Assembly: GCA_016871755.1 (NCBI GenBank)
Contig: VHCJ01000003.1
Span: forward strand, 30,053-94,052
DNA length: 64,000 nt
Direction: 5' to 3'
DNA from: Verrucomicrobiota bacterium
Lineage (GTDB): Bacteria > Verrucomicrobiota > Verrucomicrobiia > Opitutales > Opitutaceae
The notes below the pieces were generated by a model. The model ran no database searches. It was not told the origin of the DNA and worked only from the letters and a program-made list of their open reading frames with translations. Position 1 is the stretch's first letter, and every line of letters starts with the position of its first letter. This document shows positions 27,217-35,477 of this stretch, in pieces. The position numbers and the translations under genes are program-made.

Positions 27217-28176
27217 ATGCGCATGAACTCACGCCGTCTTGTCTGGGCTCTCCTCGCCGGAGTCATCGCCGTGGGGGCGGAGGCTGCCCCGGCGGTGCGG
27301 AAGTTGGTGATGATCGCGGGACCGGTGAGTCACCCGCCTCTGATGCACGAGTTCCGTGCGGGATCGATCCTGCTGCAGAAGCGACTCGCGCAGGTGCCCG
27401 GCCTGCAGACCGTGTTGGTGACGAATGGCTGGCCGACGCGGGTCGTGAACGGCGAGCGGGTTGATGATCCCTCGGTCTTCGACGGCGCGGATGCGATCTT
27501 CATCTATTCGGACGGCGGGGCCCGGCATCCTGCGCTGCAGGGAGAGCGCCGGGAGTTGTTGCGCGGGATGATGGCGCGCGGCGTCAGTCTGGGATGCGCC
27601 CATTACGCGGTGGAGGTGCCCGCCGGGGCGGGTGGGGCGGAGTGGAAGGCGTGGATCGGCGGTTATTATGAGACCCATTTTTCCTGCAATCCGATCTGGG
27701 AGGCGGAATTCCGCGAACTCCCCGTGCATCCAATCACCCGCGGCGTGCAGCCCTTCCGGACGCGCGATGAGTGGTATTTCAACATGCGTTTCCGGGACAA
27801 CAAGGAAGGCGTGAAGGACATCCTCGTGGCGACGCCCTCGGATGCGGTGCGCGACGGCCCGTACGTCAGTCCGAAGGGACCGTACCCGCACATTCAGGCG
27901 GCGAAAGGCCGGCCCGAGACGACCCTCTGGGCGGTGGAGCGGCCTGACGGCGGCCGCGGTCTCGGTTTCACTGGCGGGCACTTCCACCTGAACTGGCAGA
28001 ACGACGACCAGCGCCGACTGATTCTGAACGCCCTCGTTTGGCTCGCGAAGCTCGAGGTTCCTGCCGGTGGAGTGGACTCGGCGCCGGTCAGTGATGTCGA
28101 GATTCACGAGAACCTCGACGAGAAGCCGCCCCGTCCCGCCCCGGCGAGCACGGCTGCGCCGTCCCGCGCGCCGTAG
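27217..28176 (+). CDS. ThuA-like domain protein, exported
   Basis: 319 residues from ATG 27217 (MRMNSRRLVWALLAGVIAVGAEAA, signal peptide); a start six bases later at 27223 is equally possible. The core is a glutamine-amidotransferase-like ThuA fold (KLVMIAGPVSHPPLMHEFRAGSILLQKRL, GADAIFIYSDGGARHPAL, GVSLGCAHYAVEVPAG, GGYYETHFSC, HPITRGVQPFRTRDEWYFNMRF, GLGFTGGHFHLNWQNDDQRRLILNALVWLA). ThuA relatives take part in disaccharide use, but the reaction is not settled. The C-terminal 40 residues are proline-rich. TTGACG and TTGACA hexamers stand upstream (27100, 27119). Confidence 0.85.
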   Translation: MRMNSRRLVWALLAGVIAVGAEAAPAVRKLVMIAGPVSHPPLMHEFRAGSILLQKRLAQVPGLQTVLVTNGWPTRVVNGERVDDPSVFDGADAIFIYSDGGARHPALQGERRELLRGMMARGVSLGCAHYAVEVPAGAGGAEWKAWIGGYYETHFSCNPIWEAEFRELPVHPITRGVQPFRTRDEWYFNMRFRDNKEGVKDILVATPSDAVRDGPYVSPKGPYPHIQAAKGRPETTLWAVERPDGGRGLGFTGGHFHLNWQNDDQRRLILNALVWLAKLEVPAGGVDSAPVSDVEIHENLDEKPPRPAPASTAAPSRAP

Positions 28177-28345
28177 CGATCAAGCCGATCCTTATCCCCC
28201 GTTGGTTGCCGACCGTGTCGTCCGCGAGGCCGTCCGAAGGACGCCGGAACGCGTGACCACGACGCTCCTCGTTCCTCGGCGTTGGTGAACCCCGCGTGCG
28301 CAAAAGTGAGCGCGCGCTGCCTCTGCGCCCCGCCCAACGGGTGAT

Positions 28346-28357
28346 TTTTGCGCAAAA
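28346..28357. promoter_or_regulatory. 12-bp perfect palindrome TTTTGCGCAAAA
   Basis: A perfect palindrome in the gene-poor stretch between the ThuA gene and the carbonic anhydrase gene. A half-like copy (TGCGCAAAA) occurs 49 bases upstream at 28297, and TTTGCGCAAA recurs at 28991 inside the start of the carbonic anhydrase gene. It may be an operator for an unknown regulator. Confidence 0.3.
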
Positions 28358-28439
28358 TCGGACCCGACAAGTCGTTTGGCGCAGGAATCGCTGCAGCGAT
28401 GGCGTGAGCCGTACGCACCTGTCCTCGCCGCTCGTCGCC

Positions 28440-28634
28440 ATGCCGATCCGGATCGGCCTCACCTGCTGGCTGTGGGAGTGGCGACGGAGCCGCGGGCTGG
28501 AGCGACTGGCGGAGCGCTGGGGGGTGACGCTGCGCTTGGAGCAACGACGTCGCGGGCTTTTGCGGCTGATTGAAGGGGAGGTTTCGGGTCCGAACGTGGA
28601 CCGCTTCCTGACGGAGTTCGCGCGGCACGGCTGA
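28440..28634 (+). CDS. Small basic hypothetical protein
   Basis: 64 residues from the ATG at 28440 (MPIRIGLTCWLWEWRRSRGLERLAERWGV...), with four Trp and 13 Arg. The middle (RRRGLLRLIEGEVSGPNVDRFLTEFARHG) reads as an amphipathic helix plus turn, and the composition differs from random GC-rich translation. No family was recognised. It stands alone between ThuA and carbonic anhydrase genes. Whether it is expressed is unclear. Confidence 0.4.
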   Translation: MPIRIGLTCWLWEWRRSRGLERLAERWGVTLRLEQRRRGLLRLIEGEVSGPNVDRFLTEFARHG

Positions 28635-28969
28635 ACCGCCTGAAGGTGCTCGAGCCCGCTGAGGCGGGTTGGCTCTCGCGTGGCTGGGCGGATGTCCGCC
28701 CACGTTCGGACACGGGTGCCCTTCGCGTCCGCCCCGCGGACGGGCAGGAGAGATGGTCGCCTTTCCCTCGGGCGATTCCCGTTTCGTCGGCGACGCCGCC
28801 CGGACTGCGGAGCGGTGCTTTCCGCCTGCCTTTGCTGCCGCCTGGCACGTACGGCTCCGACTCGTCCCACGACGCATCTTTACCTGATGCCCTCGCTACC
28901 GCTTCCCGTTCGCGGGGTTGGATTTGCGGTGGACAACGCGGCGGGTGCGGCGACCATCGGCGGTTGGTG
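28635..28969. other. 335-bp stretch without a supported gene
   Basis: Upstream of the carbonic anhydrase gene. It holds a weak hairpin (CCCGC-TGAG-GCGGG, 28655-28668) and an in-frame but arginine/serine-rich extension of the carbonic anhydrase reading frame that I do not consider coding, because the family N-terminus begins at 28970. The promoter of the carbonic anhydrase gene should lie here. Confidence 0.5.
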
Positions 28970-29641
28970 ATGAAGGCACTCGACCATCTCTTTGCGCAAA
29001 ACCGGGTTTGGGCGGACGGCATCCGGGCCAAGGATCCGGATTTCTTCAGGAAACTCTCGCGGCAGCAGAGTCCGGAGTACCTGTGGATTGGTTGCTCGGA
29101 CAGCCGGGTTCCGGCCAACGAAATCGTGAACCTCCTTCCCGGCGAGCTGTTCGTGCACCGGAACATTGCGAACGTCGTGGTTCATACGGATCTCAACTGT
29201 CTCTCCGTCATGCAGTTCGCGGTGGATGTCCTCAAGGTGAAGCACATCATTGTGTGCGGTCACTACGGGTGCTCGGGCGTGCGGGCGGCGTTGCGGTGCG
29301 ATCGAATCGGGTTGGCGGACAACTGGCTCCGGCACATCCAGGACGTGGGGGATAAACATCGGGAGTGCCTGCATGCGGTGGCGGGCGACTCACCGCGCAC
29401 CAACCGGCTGTGCGAACTCAACGTCATCGAGCAGGTCGGCAACGTGTGCCAGACCACGATCGTGCGCGATGCCTGGCTGCGCGGTCAGGAACTCACGGTG
29501 CACGGGTGGATTTACGGCCTGAAGGACGGTCTGATCCGCAACCTCGGGCTTTCGGTGTCGCGCCGCGAGGAGTTTGATCCCCAGTACCGGGCGGCGCTGG
29601 AGACGGTGGCGTCCGGGGAGCCGTTTAGCGCGCCGGTTTGA
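28970..29641 (+). CDS. can: Beta-carbonic anhydrase
   Basis: 223 residues from ATG 28970 (MKALDHLFAQNRVWADGIRAKDPDFF), the typical E. coli Can-like N-terminus. The zinc ligands fall at the same numbers as in E. coli Can: Cys42 and Asp44 (IGCSDSRVP), His98 and Cys101 (CGHYGCSG). It interconverts CO2 and bicarbonate in the cytoplasm. The 3' end overlaps the convergent LysR gene by 17 bp, and the dabBA inorganic-carbon genes follow, which suggests a shared role in supplying bicarbonate. Confidence 0.96.
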   Translation: MKALDHLFAQNRVWADGIRAKDPDFFRKLSRQQSPEYLWIGCSDSRVPANEIVNLLPGELFVHRNIANVVVHTDLNCLSVMQFAVDVLKVKHIIVCGHYGCSGVRAALRCDRIGLADNWLRHIQDVGDKHRECLHAVAGDSPRTNRLCELNVIEQVGNVCQTTIVRDAWLRGQELTVHGWIYGLKDGLIRNLGLSVSRREEFDPQYRAALETVASGEPFSAPV

Positions 29642-30542
29642 CCGCTGGCTTGGGCAGTGAGTCCGGCCGCATGCGTTCCACCAGTTCGGCCACGAGCGGA
29701 TTGGGAAAGCGGCGGCTTGGGGTGATGGCGTAGAATGTCTCCCGGAGCTGCGGCAGTCGGTGGGTTTCGACGAGGGTTCCCGCTTCGATTTCGTCGCGCA
29801 CGACCACGGGGGGGACGAGTGCAAGACCCTCGCCCTCGCGGGCGAGCAGGCGCAGGGTCGCCATGTCGTCGACCTCGGCGATGATGCGGGGCCGGATCCC
29901 GGCGGCGGCGAGGAGCAGATCGAAGCCGCCGCGGGTGTTGCTTTCCTCGCTTGGGAGGATGAGCGGCACGCTGGCGAAGTCCTCCGGGAAGCGGCGGCGC
30001 GGCCGGCGCCACGCCGGGGCCCCGACGAGGCTGACGGGGAGTTCGGCGAGCCGGTGGCTGTGCCACGGAGTTTCGGCGTCGCGGCGCGCCGGCTGATTGG
30101 AGAGGACGAGGTCAACCTGGTGGGCGTGGAGCAGGACGAGGAGTTCGCGCAGCCCGCCGGAGCGCAGCACCACGCCGACGCCGGCGCGGTGGAGGGCCGG
30201 CCGGATGAATTCGAGCAGGAAGTTCCGGGACAGCGTGGCGACCGCGCCCGCGCGCAGAAACTGGCGGTCCGCGCGGGGGCGGTGGGTGAGCACGTCGACC
30301 AACTCGTCCCCGGCGCGGGTGATGGTCTCCGCGTACTCCAGCGCGAGCCGCCCCGCCTCCGTGAGCGTCCATCCGCCGCGGCTGCGCTCAAAGAGCGCAT
30401 GCCCGAGGCTCTGCTCCAGCTGGCGCAGTTGCACGCTCAGGGCCGGGACGGACAAGTTGAGGCGCGCGGCGGCCCGGGTGAGGCTCAGTTCCTGGGCGGC
30501 GACCCGGAAGTAACGCAGGTGGTGCAGGTTGAGGAAGGCCAT
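29625..30542 (-). CDS. LysR-type transcriptional regulator of the dab genes (NhaR/CbbR-like)
   Basis: 305 residues. Winged helix-turn-helix at the N-terminus (LNLHHLRYFRVAAQELSLTRAAARLNLSVPALSVQLRQLEQSLGHALFER), then a periplasmic-binding-like effector domain (LRAGAVATLSRNFLLEFIRPAL, VDLVLSNQPA, VPLILPSEES, GEGLALVPPVVV). The head is closest in style to NhaR. It is divergent from dabB with a 79-bp shared control region containing a good LysR-type palindrome, so it probably regulates dabBA and itself. Its 3' end overlaps the carbonic anhydrase gene by 17 bp. Confidence 0.92.
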   Translation of the reverse strand: MAFLNLHHLRYFRVAAQELSLTRAAARLNLSVPALSVQLRQLEQSLGHALFERSRGGWTLTEAGRLALEYAETITRAGDELVDVLTHRPRADRQFLRAGAVATLSRNFLLEFIRPALHRAGVGVVLRSGGLRELLVLLHAHQVDLVLSNQPARRDAETPWHSHRLAELPVSLVGAPAWRRPRRRFPEDFASVPLILPSEESNTRGGFDLLLAAAGIRPRIIAEVDDMATLRLLAREGEGLALVPPVVVRDEIEAGTLVETHRLPQLRETFYAITPSRRFPNPLVAELVERMRPDSLPKPAVKPAR

Positions 30543-30547
30543 GGCGA

Positions 30548-30566
30548 CGTTAGATAAAAGCTAACG
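30548..30566. promoter_or_regulatory. LysR-type operator between the LysR gene and dabB
   Basis: CGTTAG-ATAAAAG-CTAACG has perfect 6-bp arms and a 7-base AT-rich spacer, and contains a T-N11-A core. It lies 5 bp from the LysR start codon. A TATAAA hexamer at 30582-30587 could be the -10 element of the dabB promoter. Confidence 0.65.
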
Positions 30567-30621
30567 AACGATTGCAAAGGTTATAAATGACCAAAGCCGC
30601 AGGACCCGCTAGAATCCGGGA

Positions 30622-32169
30622 GTGACTGCGTTTTTGATTCTGTCCCTCCTCTGCACACTGCTGGCCCCCCTCGTGGCGGGGATTGGCCTTGGTTTCCGCC
30701 GTTCGGCGCGGGGTGCCGGCGCGCTGGCGACAGCGGCGGCCGGGCTGTCTCTGCTCGGGGCGCTGCTGGCGGGCGGGGGTCTTGCTGCAGGCGGCGCGGA
30801 GACGCTGCGCTGGGCGCCGTGGGGTGGGGGAGACCGCTTCGCGTTCGCGCTCCGCCTCGATCTGGTCTCGGTCGTGATGGCGATCCTCGTGGCGCTGGTC
30901 GGCGCGGTGGTGGTGCGGTTCTCGCGGGCGTACCTCGCGGGTGACGCGGGTGAGCGGCGCTTCTTTTCCGGAATCAGTCTCACGCTGGCGGCGGTGCTGC
31001 TGCTGGTGCTGTCCGGCAACCTCTTGGTCCTGCTGGCGGGGTGGATTCTCACCAGCCTTTGGCTGCACCGGTTGCTGCTGCACGATCCCTCGCGGCCGGG
31101 GGCGCGGTTCGCGGCGCGGCTCAAGTTCGTGTTCAGCCGCCTTGCCGATGGCGCGCTGGCGGCGGGCCTCGTCATCGTGTACCGCCATCATGGCACGATG
31201 GACCTTGAGGCGCTCCTCCGGGCGGCGGAGGCGGGTCGCGCCGGCGGCATGGTGGCGGCGGGCTGGTGCTTCGCGGCGGCGGCGGCGCTCAAGTCGGCGC
31301 AGTTCCCGTTCCACACCTGGCTTCCCGAGACCATGGAAACGCCTACGCCGGTCTCGGCGCTGATGCATGCGGGCATCATCAACGCGGGCGGTTTCCTCCT
31401 CGTGCGCCTCGCCCCCCTGATGGCGCAGGCTCCCGGCGCACTCGCGGCGCTGGCGGTGGTCGGGGCGCTCACGGCCGGTTTTGGTTCGATCGTGATGTTG
31501 ACGCAGCCGACGGTGAAGCGGGCGCTGGCGTTTTCGACCATCGCGCAGATGGGGTTCATGATGCTGCAATGCGGGTTGGGGGCCTTCGGACTCGCGCTGG
31601 TCCATCTCGTGACGCATTCGCTGTACAAGGCTCATGCCTTCCTGACCGCGGGATCATCGGTGGGTGCGGTGCCGCGGGCGGCGGTGCCCCTGCGGACGCC
31701 CGCCTTGATCTGGGGCCTGCTGCTGGGCGGCGCGCTGGCCGCAACGGGGGCGGCGTTTCTCTCCGTGGTGCTGCCGCGGGTGTCGCCCTACCTGGGCATC
31801 CTTTCGTTCATCCTCGCGCTGGCGCTGGCCTACGGGCTCGCCCGCGGATGGTCGGCGGCCCGCGGGGCGATGGAGCGCGGCCGGGTCTTCGGGGCGGCGC
31901 TCGGCATCCTGCTTGCGGCGTTCACGCTGCATGCGTGGGCGGGAGGGGTCTTCGTCCTGACCATCGTGCCGCCGCCGCCCGCGGTGGTCGCGGTCGTGGC
32001 CGTCCTGTTCACGGCGCTCTTCCTGTTCCAAGCCCTGCTTTCGCGGGCCGGCCGGAGCGCGGCCGGTCGCTGGTTGTACGTCCACGCCGCCAGCGGGTTC
32101 TACGTCGGCACCTGGGTGCAGCGCGCCCTTGGGCGTCTCTGGCCGCACCACCCGGTCGTATCGACCTGA
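30622..32169 (+). CDS. dabB: DabB, membrane ion-conducting subunit of the DAB inorganic carbon pump
   Basis: 515 residues from a GTG at 30622. It is a NuoL/MrpA-like antiporter-fold membrane protein with about 13-14 helices: LRLDLVSVVMAILVALVGAVVVRFSRAYLAGD, LLVLSGNLLVLLAGWILTSL, SAQFPFHTWLPETMETPTPVSALMHAGIINAGGFLLVRLAP (the conserved proton-channel helices), VKRALAFSTIAQMGFMML and LVTHSLYKAHAFLTAGSSVG. In DAB systems it couples cation or proton movement to DabA, which hydrates CO2 in one direction. dabA follows after 42 bp. The pairing with a DUF2309 gene distinguishes it from true complex I subunits. Confidence 0.94.
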   Translation: MTAFLILSLLCTLLAPLVAGIGLGFRRSARGAGALATAAAGLSLLGALLAGGGLAAGGAETLRWAPWGGGDRFAFALRLDLVSVVMAILVALVGAVVVRFSRAYLAGDAGERRFFSGISLTLAAVLLLVLSGNLLVLLAGWILTSLWLHRLLLHDPSRPGARFAARLKFVFSRLADGALAAGLVIVYRHHGTMDLEALLRAAEAGRAGGMVAAGWCFAAAAALKSAQFPFHTWLPETMETPTPVSALMHAGIINAGGFLLVRLAPLMAQAPGALAALAVVGALTAGFGSIVMLTQPTVKRALAFSTIAQMGFMMLQCGLGAFGLALVHLVTHSLYKAHAFLTAGSSVGAVPRAAVPLRTPALIWGLLLGGALAATGAAFLSVVLPRVSPYLGILSFILALALAYGLARGWSAARGAMERGRVFGAALGILLAAFTLHAWAGGVFVLTIVPPPPAVVAVVAVLFTALFLFQALLSRAGRSAAGRWLYVHAASGFYVGTWVQRALGRLWPHHPVVST

Positions 32170-32211
32170 CGCGGCTGTCCGCCTCGATCCCACGTTCGAC
32201 TTTCCGTTTCC

Positions 32212-34584
32212 ATGAGCCTTCCCGCTTCGCCCGTCGCCTCACCGGCGGCCCCGCGTCTCAGCCCCGCGCTCGCGGCCTCCGTGTCGGAGGCCCTCTCCCG
32301 GATCGCGCCGCTGTGGCCGCTTCGCCACTGGGTCGCGGTCAACCCGTTCGTCGGCCTCGTCGATCGCCCGTTCGAGGAGGCGTGTGCCCTGCTCCAGCGG
32401 ACGACCGGGGCCGCGCCGCTGCAGTCGCCGGCGGCGTACCTCGACGCGTTCCGTCGGGGCGAAATCGAGGGCGAGGACCTCGCGGCGGTGGCGGATGCCG
32501 CGTGGACGGTTGAGCGCCTGCTGGCGGCGCTCACCGAGGCGGATGCCGGCGTGGAAGCGTGGCCAGTGGCCACGGTGGCGGACCTGCTTGATCGCCGGGA
32601 AGCGCGGGCCCATTGGCAGACCTTCGTGGTGGGCGAGATCTCGCGTCTGGCGGCGTCCGTCTTCGACGAGAACCAGCTCACGTGGCGTTCGCCCTGGGCG
32701 GAGCTGGGCCTGTTCAAGGCGTGGCGCGAGACGGCGCGCCGCGACTGCACCGCGGCAGCGTTCGGACTCCGCGGCTTTCGTCGCGTGGTGGCGGCCCTGC
32801 CGCACGAGGCGGATGACGTCATTGCGGCGGTGGTGGAGCGGATCGCCCCGCCCTCGGTCGATCTGGCGGACCTCCTGCACCGCGAGTTCGTGACCGTCTC
32901 AGGCTGGGCGGGCTATCTGCAGTACTTGGTCCGCGAGGATGCGATGCGTGGACGAGCGAACTCGGCGTTGCGGGAGTTGCTCGCGGTCCGGCTGGCGTAC
33001 GACCAGGCGTTGCACGCGGCGTTCGTGGAGGGGCGTCCGGTCGAGCGCGACTGGCGCGCGCAGCGGGAGCCGGGTGGGGCAGTGGTGGCGCTGGGTGCTC
33101 TGGTGCGGTGGCAGGCGGCTTACGAAAACGGGTACCGGCGCCGACTGGCGAGGGCGGTGGCGGCGCAGCCTGCGTCCGCGCCGGTCGCGCGGCCTGCGGT
33201 GCAGGCCGTGTTCTGCATCGATGTCCGCTCGGAAGTCTTTCGAAGGGCGCTGGAGGCGGAGCTTCCGGGCGTGCAGACGGTCGGCTTTGCCGGTTTCTTT
33301 GGCTTCCCGGTTTCGCACGCCTTGCCGACGAAGCCGGGTGCGGCCTCGCGCTGCCCGGTGCTGCTGGTGCCGCCGGTCGTGAGCGAGGAGGCGCTTTCCG
33401 GCGAGGAGTTGGACGCGTGGGCCGAGCGCGCCCGGGAGTCGGGCGCATGGAAGGCGTTTCAGAATTCCGCGGTCTCGTGCTTCACCTTCGTCGAGGCCGG
33501 CGGCCTCGCCTCGGCGCCCCCGCTGGTCCGCGCGGGCTCGCGGGAGGTTCCGCGATGCGAGGCAGCCGCCCCCCGGCTGAGCGGCCTGTCGGCGAGCGCG
33601 CGCGCGGACCTGGCCGCGGGTGCACTCCGGGGGATGGGTCTGACGCAGATGCTGGGTCGGGTGGTCCTCCTCTGCGGCCACGGCAGCCAGAGCGCGAACA
33701 ACCCCTACGCCTCGGCGCTCGACTGCGGGGCGTGCGGAGGGCACGCGGGTGATGTGAATGCCCGCTTGGCGGCGGCGACCCTGAACGACCCGGCGGTGCG
33801 GGCTGAACTGTCGCGGCGCGGACTGACGATCCCGGAGGACACCCTGTTTCTCGCGGGCCTGCATCAGACGACGTCGGATGACGTGCAGCTCTTCGATCGG
33901 GATCGCGTTCCGGCGAGCCATCGCGACGACGTGGCCCGGCTGGAGGCGTCGCTCGTCGCCGCCGGACGTCGGACCCGGGCTGAGCGGGCTCCTTCGCTGG
34001 GCTTGGGGCACCTGCAGGGAGAAGCACTTGACCGGGCGGTGCGTCGGCGCGCCACGGACATCGCCCAAGTGCGCCCGGAGTGGGGCCTCGCGAACAACGC
34101 GGCCCTTATCGCGGCACCGCGGACCCGCACCCGCGGACTCCGTTTGGACGGGCGGGTTTTCCTGCACGACTACGATGCCGCGGCGGATTCCGGCGGCGGC
34201 ATCCTGACGCTCATCCTCACCGCACCGGTGGTGGTGGCGAGTTGGATCAATCTCCAGTATTATGCCTCGCGGGTGGATCCCGACCGCTACGGTGCTGGCA
34301 GCAAGGTCCTGCACAACGTCCTCGGTGGCCTCGGCGTCGTGGAGGGCAACGGCGGTGACCTGCGCGTGGGCCTGCCGCTCCAGTCGATTCACGATGGCGA
34401 GACGTTCGTGCACGAGCCGCGCCGGCTGTCGGTGCTGATCGAGGCCAAGCGCGACGCCATCGGTGCGGTGCTTACGGCTCACCCCGCGGTGCGGGCGCTG
34501 TTTGACCACGCGTGGATTCACCTCGTGGCGATCGAGGGCGAACACGCCTTCGCTTACCGGGGCGGTGGCTGGGAGCGACTCTGA
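32212..34584 (+). CDS. dabA: DabA, beta-carbonic-anhydrase-like subunit of the DAB pump (DUF2309)
   Basis: 790 residues. The zinc-site residues align with those described for Halothiobacillus DabA (Cys351, Asp353, His524, Cys539): here Cys335 and Asp337 in VFCIDVRSEVFRR, His490 in LLCGHGSQSANNPYASALDCGACGG, and Cys505 in the same segment. The two-residue and 15-residue spacings are identical. The N-terminus (IAPLWPLRHWVAVNPFVGL) is also a family hallmark. No signal peptide; it is expected on the cytoplasmic face bound to DabB. Together they trap inorganic carbon as bicarbonate. Confidence 0.96.
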   Translation: MSLPASPVASPAAPRLSPALAASVSEALSRIAPLWPLRHWVAVNPFVGLVDRPFEEACALLQRTTGAAPLQSPAAYLDAFRRGEIEGEDLAAVADAAWTVERLLAALTEADAGVEAWPVATVADLLDRREARAHWQTFVVGEISRLAASVFDENQLTWRSPWAELGLFKAWRETARRDCTAAAFGLRGFRRVVAALPHEADDVIAAVVERIAPPSVDLADLLHREFVTVSGWAGYLQYLVREDAMRGRANSALRELLAVRLAYDQALHAAFVEGRPVERDWRAQREPGGAVVALGALVRWQAAYENGYRRRLARAVAAQPASAPVARPAVQAVFCIDVRSEVFRRALEAELPGVQTVGFAGFFGFPVSHALPTKPGAASRCPVLLVPPVVSEEALSGEELDAWAERARESGAWKAFQNSAVSCFTFVEAGGLASAPPLVRAGSREVPRCEAAAPRLSGLSASARADLAAGALRGMGLTQMLGRVVLLCGHGSQSANNPYASALDCGACGGHAGDVNARLAAATLNDPAVRAELSRRGLTIPEDTLFLAGLHQTTSDDVQLFDRDRVPASHRDDVARLEASLVAAGRRTRAERAPSLGLGHLQGEALDRAVRRRATDIAQVRPEWGLANNAALIAAPRTRTRGLRLDGRVFLHDYDAAADSGGGILTLILTAPVVVASWINLQYYASRVDPDRYGAGSKVLHNVLGGLGVVEGNGGDLRVGLPLQSIHDGETFVHEPRRLSVLIEAKRDAIGAVLTAHPAVRALFDHAWIHLVAIEGEHAFAYRGGGWERL

Positions 34585-34617
34585 AGCCGGGTGCCTCGCG
34601 CCTAGCGCTCGTGAGCG

Positions 34618-35382
34618 TCATTTCCCGGCCACGACCACCTCGAGCCCGCGGGCGCGCAGGGCCGCGAGCAAGTCAGCCGGGGCGCCGGGGTCGGTCACGA
34701 TGACATCCACGTCCGTGAGGTCGCTGAGTGGAAACAAGGACCGCCGACCGAACTTCGTGTGATCGAGACCGAAGATCACGCGGTCGGCCCCGGCGATCAT
34801 CGCCCGCTGGATGTCGACGATCAAGGCGTGGGAACTGTAGATTCCGTCTTCAGCGATTCCGCTCGCGCTCAGGATCGCGACATCGGCGTGCGTCCGACTG
34901 AATGTCTCAGTAGCCTGCGGCCCCACCAGTGTGCCGAGTCGCGGGTAGAGGACGCCACCGGACAGGTGCAGTTCCACGCGGCTGGAGGAGGAGAACAGAT
35001 TCGCGACCGGCAGCGAGTTGGTGACGACCTGGCCCGCGCGTTCACCCAGTTGCCGCGCGGCTTGAAAGCAGGTGGTCCCGCTGTCGAGCGTGACCGTCTG
35101 CCCCGGCCCGACCAAGGCCGCGCAGGCCGTGCCAATGGCCTCCTTCTGCACGGCCTGACGCGTGTCGCGCGCGCTGAAGACGAACTCATCGGTCTTGGGG
35201 GGCTGAAGCGAGCGGGCTCCCCCATGCGTCCGGCGGATCCGCTGACCCCCCTCCAGAACCAGCAGATCGCGTCGCACCGTCGAGATCGAGGCGCCCGAGA
35301 AATGTACAAGTTCCTCCAGCGAAGCGAATTCAGCCTTGAGGAGATAGGCCTCGATCCGCGCTTGGCGCTCTTCCGGCTGCAT
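34618..35382 (-). CDS. DeoR-family transcriptional regulator
   Basis: 254 residues from MQPEERQARIEAYLLKAEFASLEELVHFSGASISTVRRDLLVLEGGQRIRRTHGGA at 35382, the DeoR winged helix-turn-helix with the classic STVRRDL...LEG...RTHGGA signature. The sugar-phosphate sensor domain follows (KEAIGTACAALVGPGQTVTLDSGTTCFQAARQL, VVTNSLPVANLF, LHLSGGVLYPRLGTLVGP, DVAILSASGIAEDGIYS). It is divergent from a class II aldolase gene. The direct repeats at 35398-35417 are the likely operator. By context it senses a phosphorylated deoxysugar or its product. Confidence 0.92.
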   Translation of the reverse strand: MQPEERQARIEAYLLKAEFASLEELVHFSGASISTVRRDLLVLEGGQRIRRTHGGARSLQPPKTDEFVFSARDTRQAVQKEAIGTACAALVGPGQTVTLDSGTTCFQAARQLGERAGQVVTNSLPVANLFSSSSRVELHLSGGVLYPRLGTLVGPQATETFSRTHADVAILSASGIAEDGIYSSHALIVDIQRAMIAGADRVIFGLDHTKFGRRSLFPLSDLTDVDVIVTDPGAPADLLAALRARGLEVVVAGK

Positions 35383-35397
35383 AATGGTGGCGTTTTT

Positions 35398-35417
35398 TGA
35401 ACGATTATGAACGATTT
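35398..35417. promoter_or_regulatory. Tandem 10-bp direct repeat, likely DeoR operator
   Basis: TGAACGATTA directly followed by TGAACGATTT, 15 bp upstream of the DeoR gene start and 60 bp upstream of the divergent aldolase start. Ten-bp phased direct repeats are usual for DeoR-family binding. TTGACA at 35431-35436 may be the -35 element of the aldolase promoter. Confidence 0.6.
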
Positions 35418-35477
35418 TGCAACGGCTTCCTTGACAGACGGGGTGGATTTCCGCGCCTATCGGGTAAGCCCTCACCT

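Noticed and set aside
28646..28969. A 108-residue N-terminal extension of the carbonic anhydrase
   Set aside because: The family N-terminus begins at 28970 and the zinc ligands then fall at the standard positions. The extension is low-complexity.
30622..32169. NADH-quinone oxidoreductase subunit L
   Set aside because: The fold is shared, but no other complex I genes are adjacent and the gene is paired with a DUF2309 protein, so DabB is the better name.
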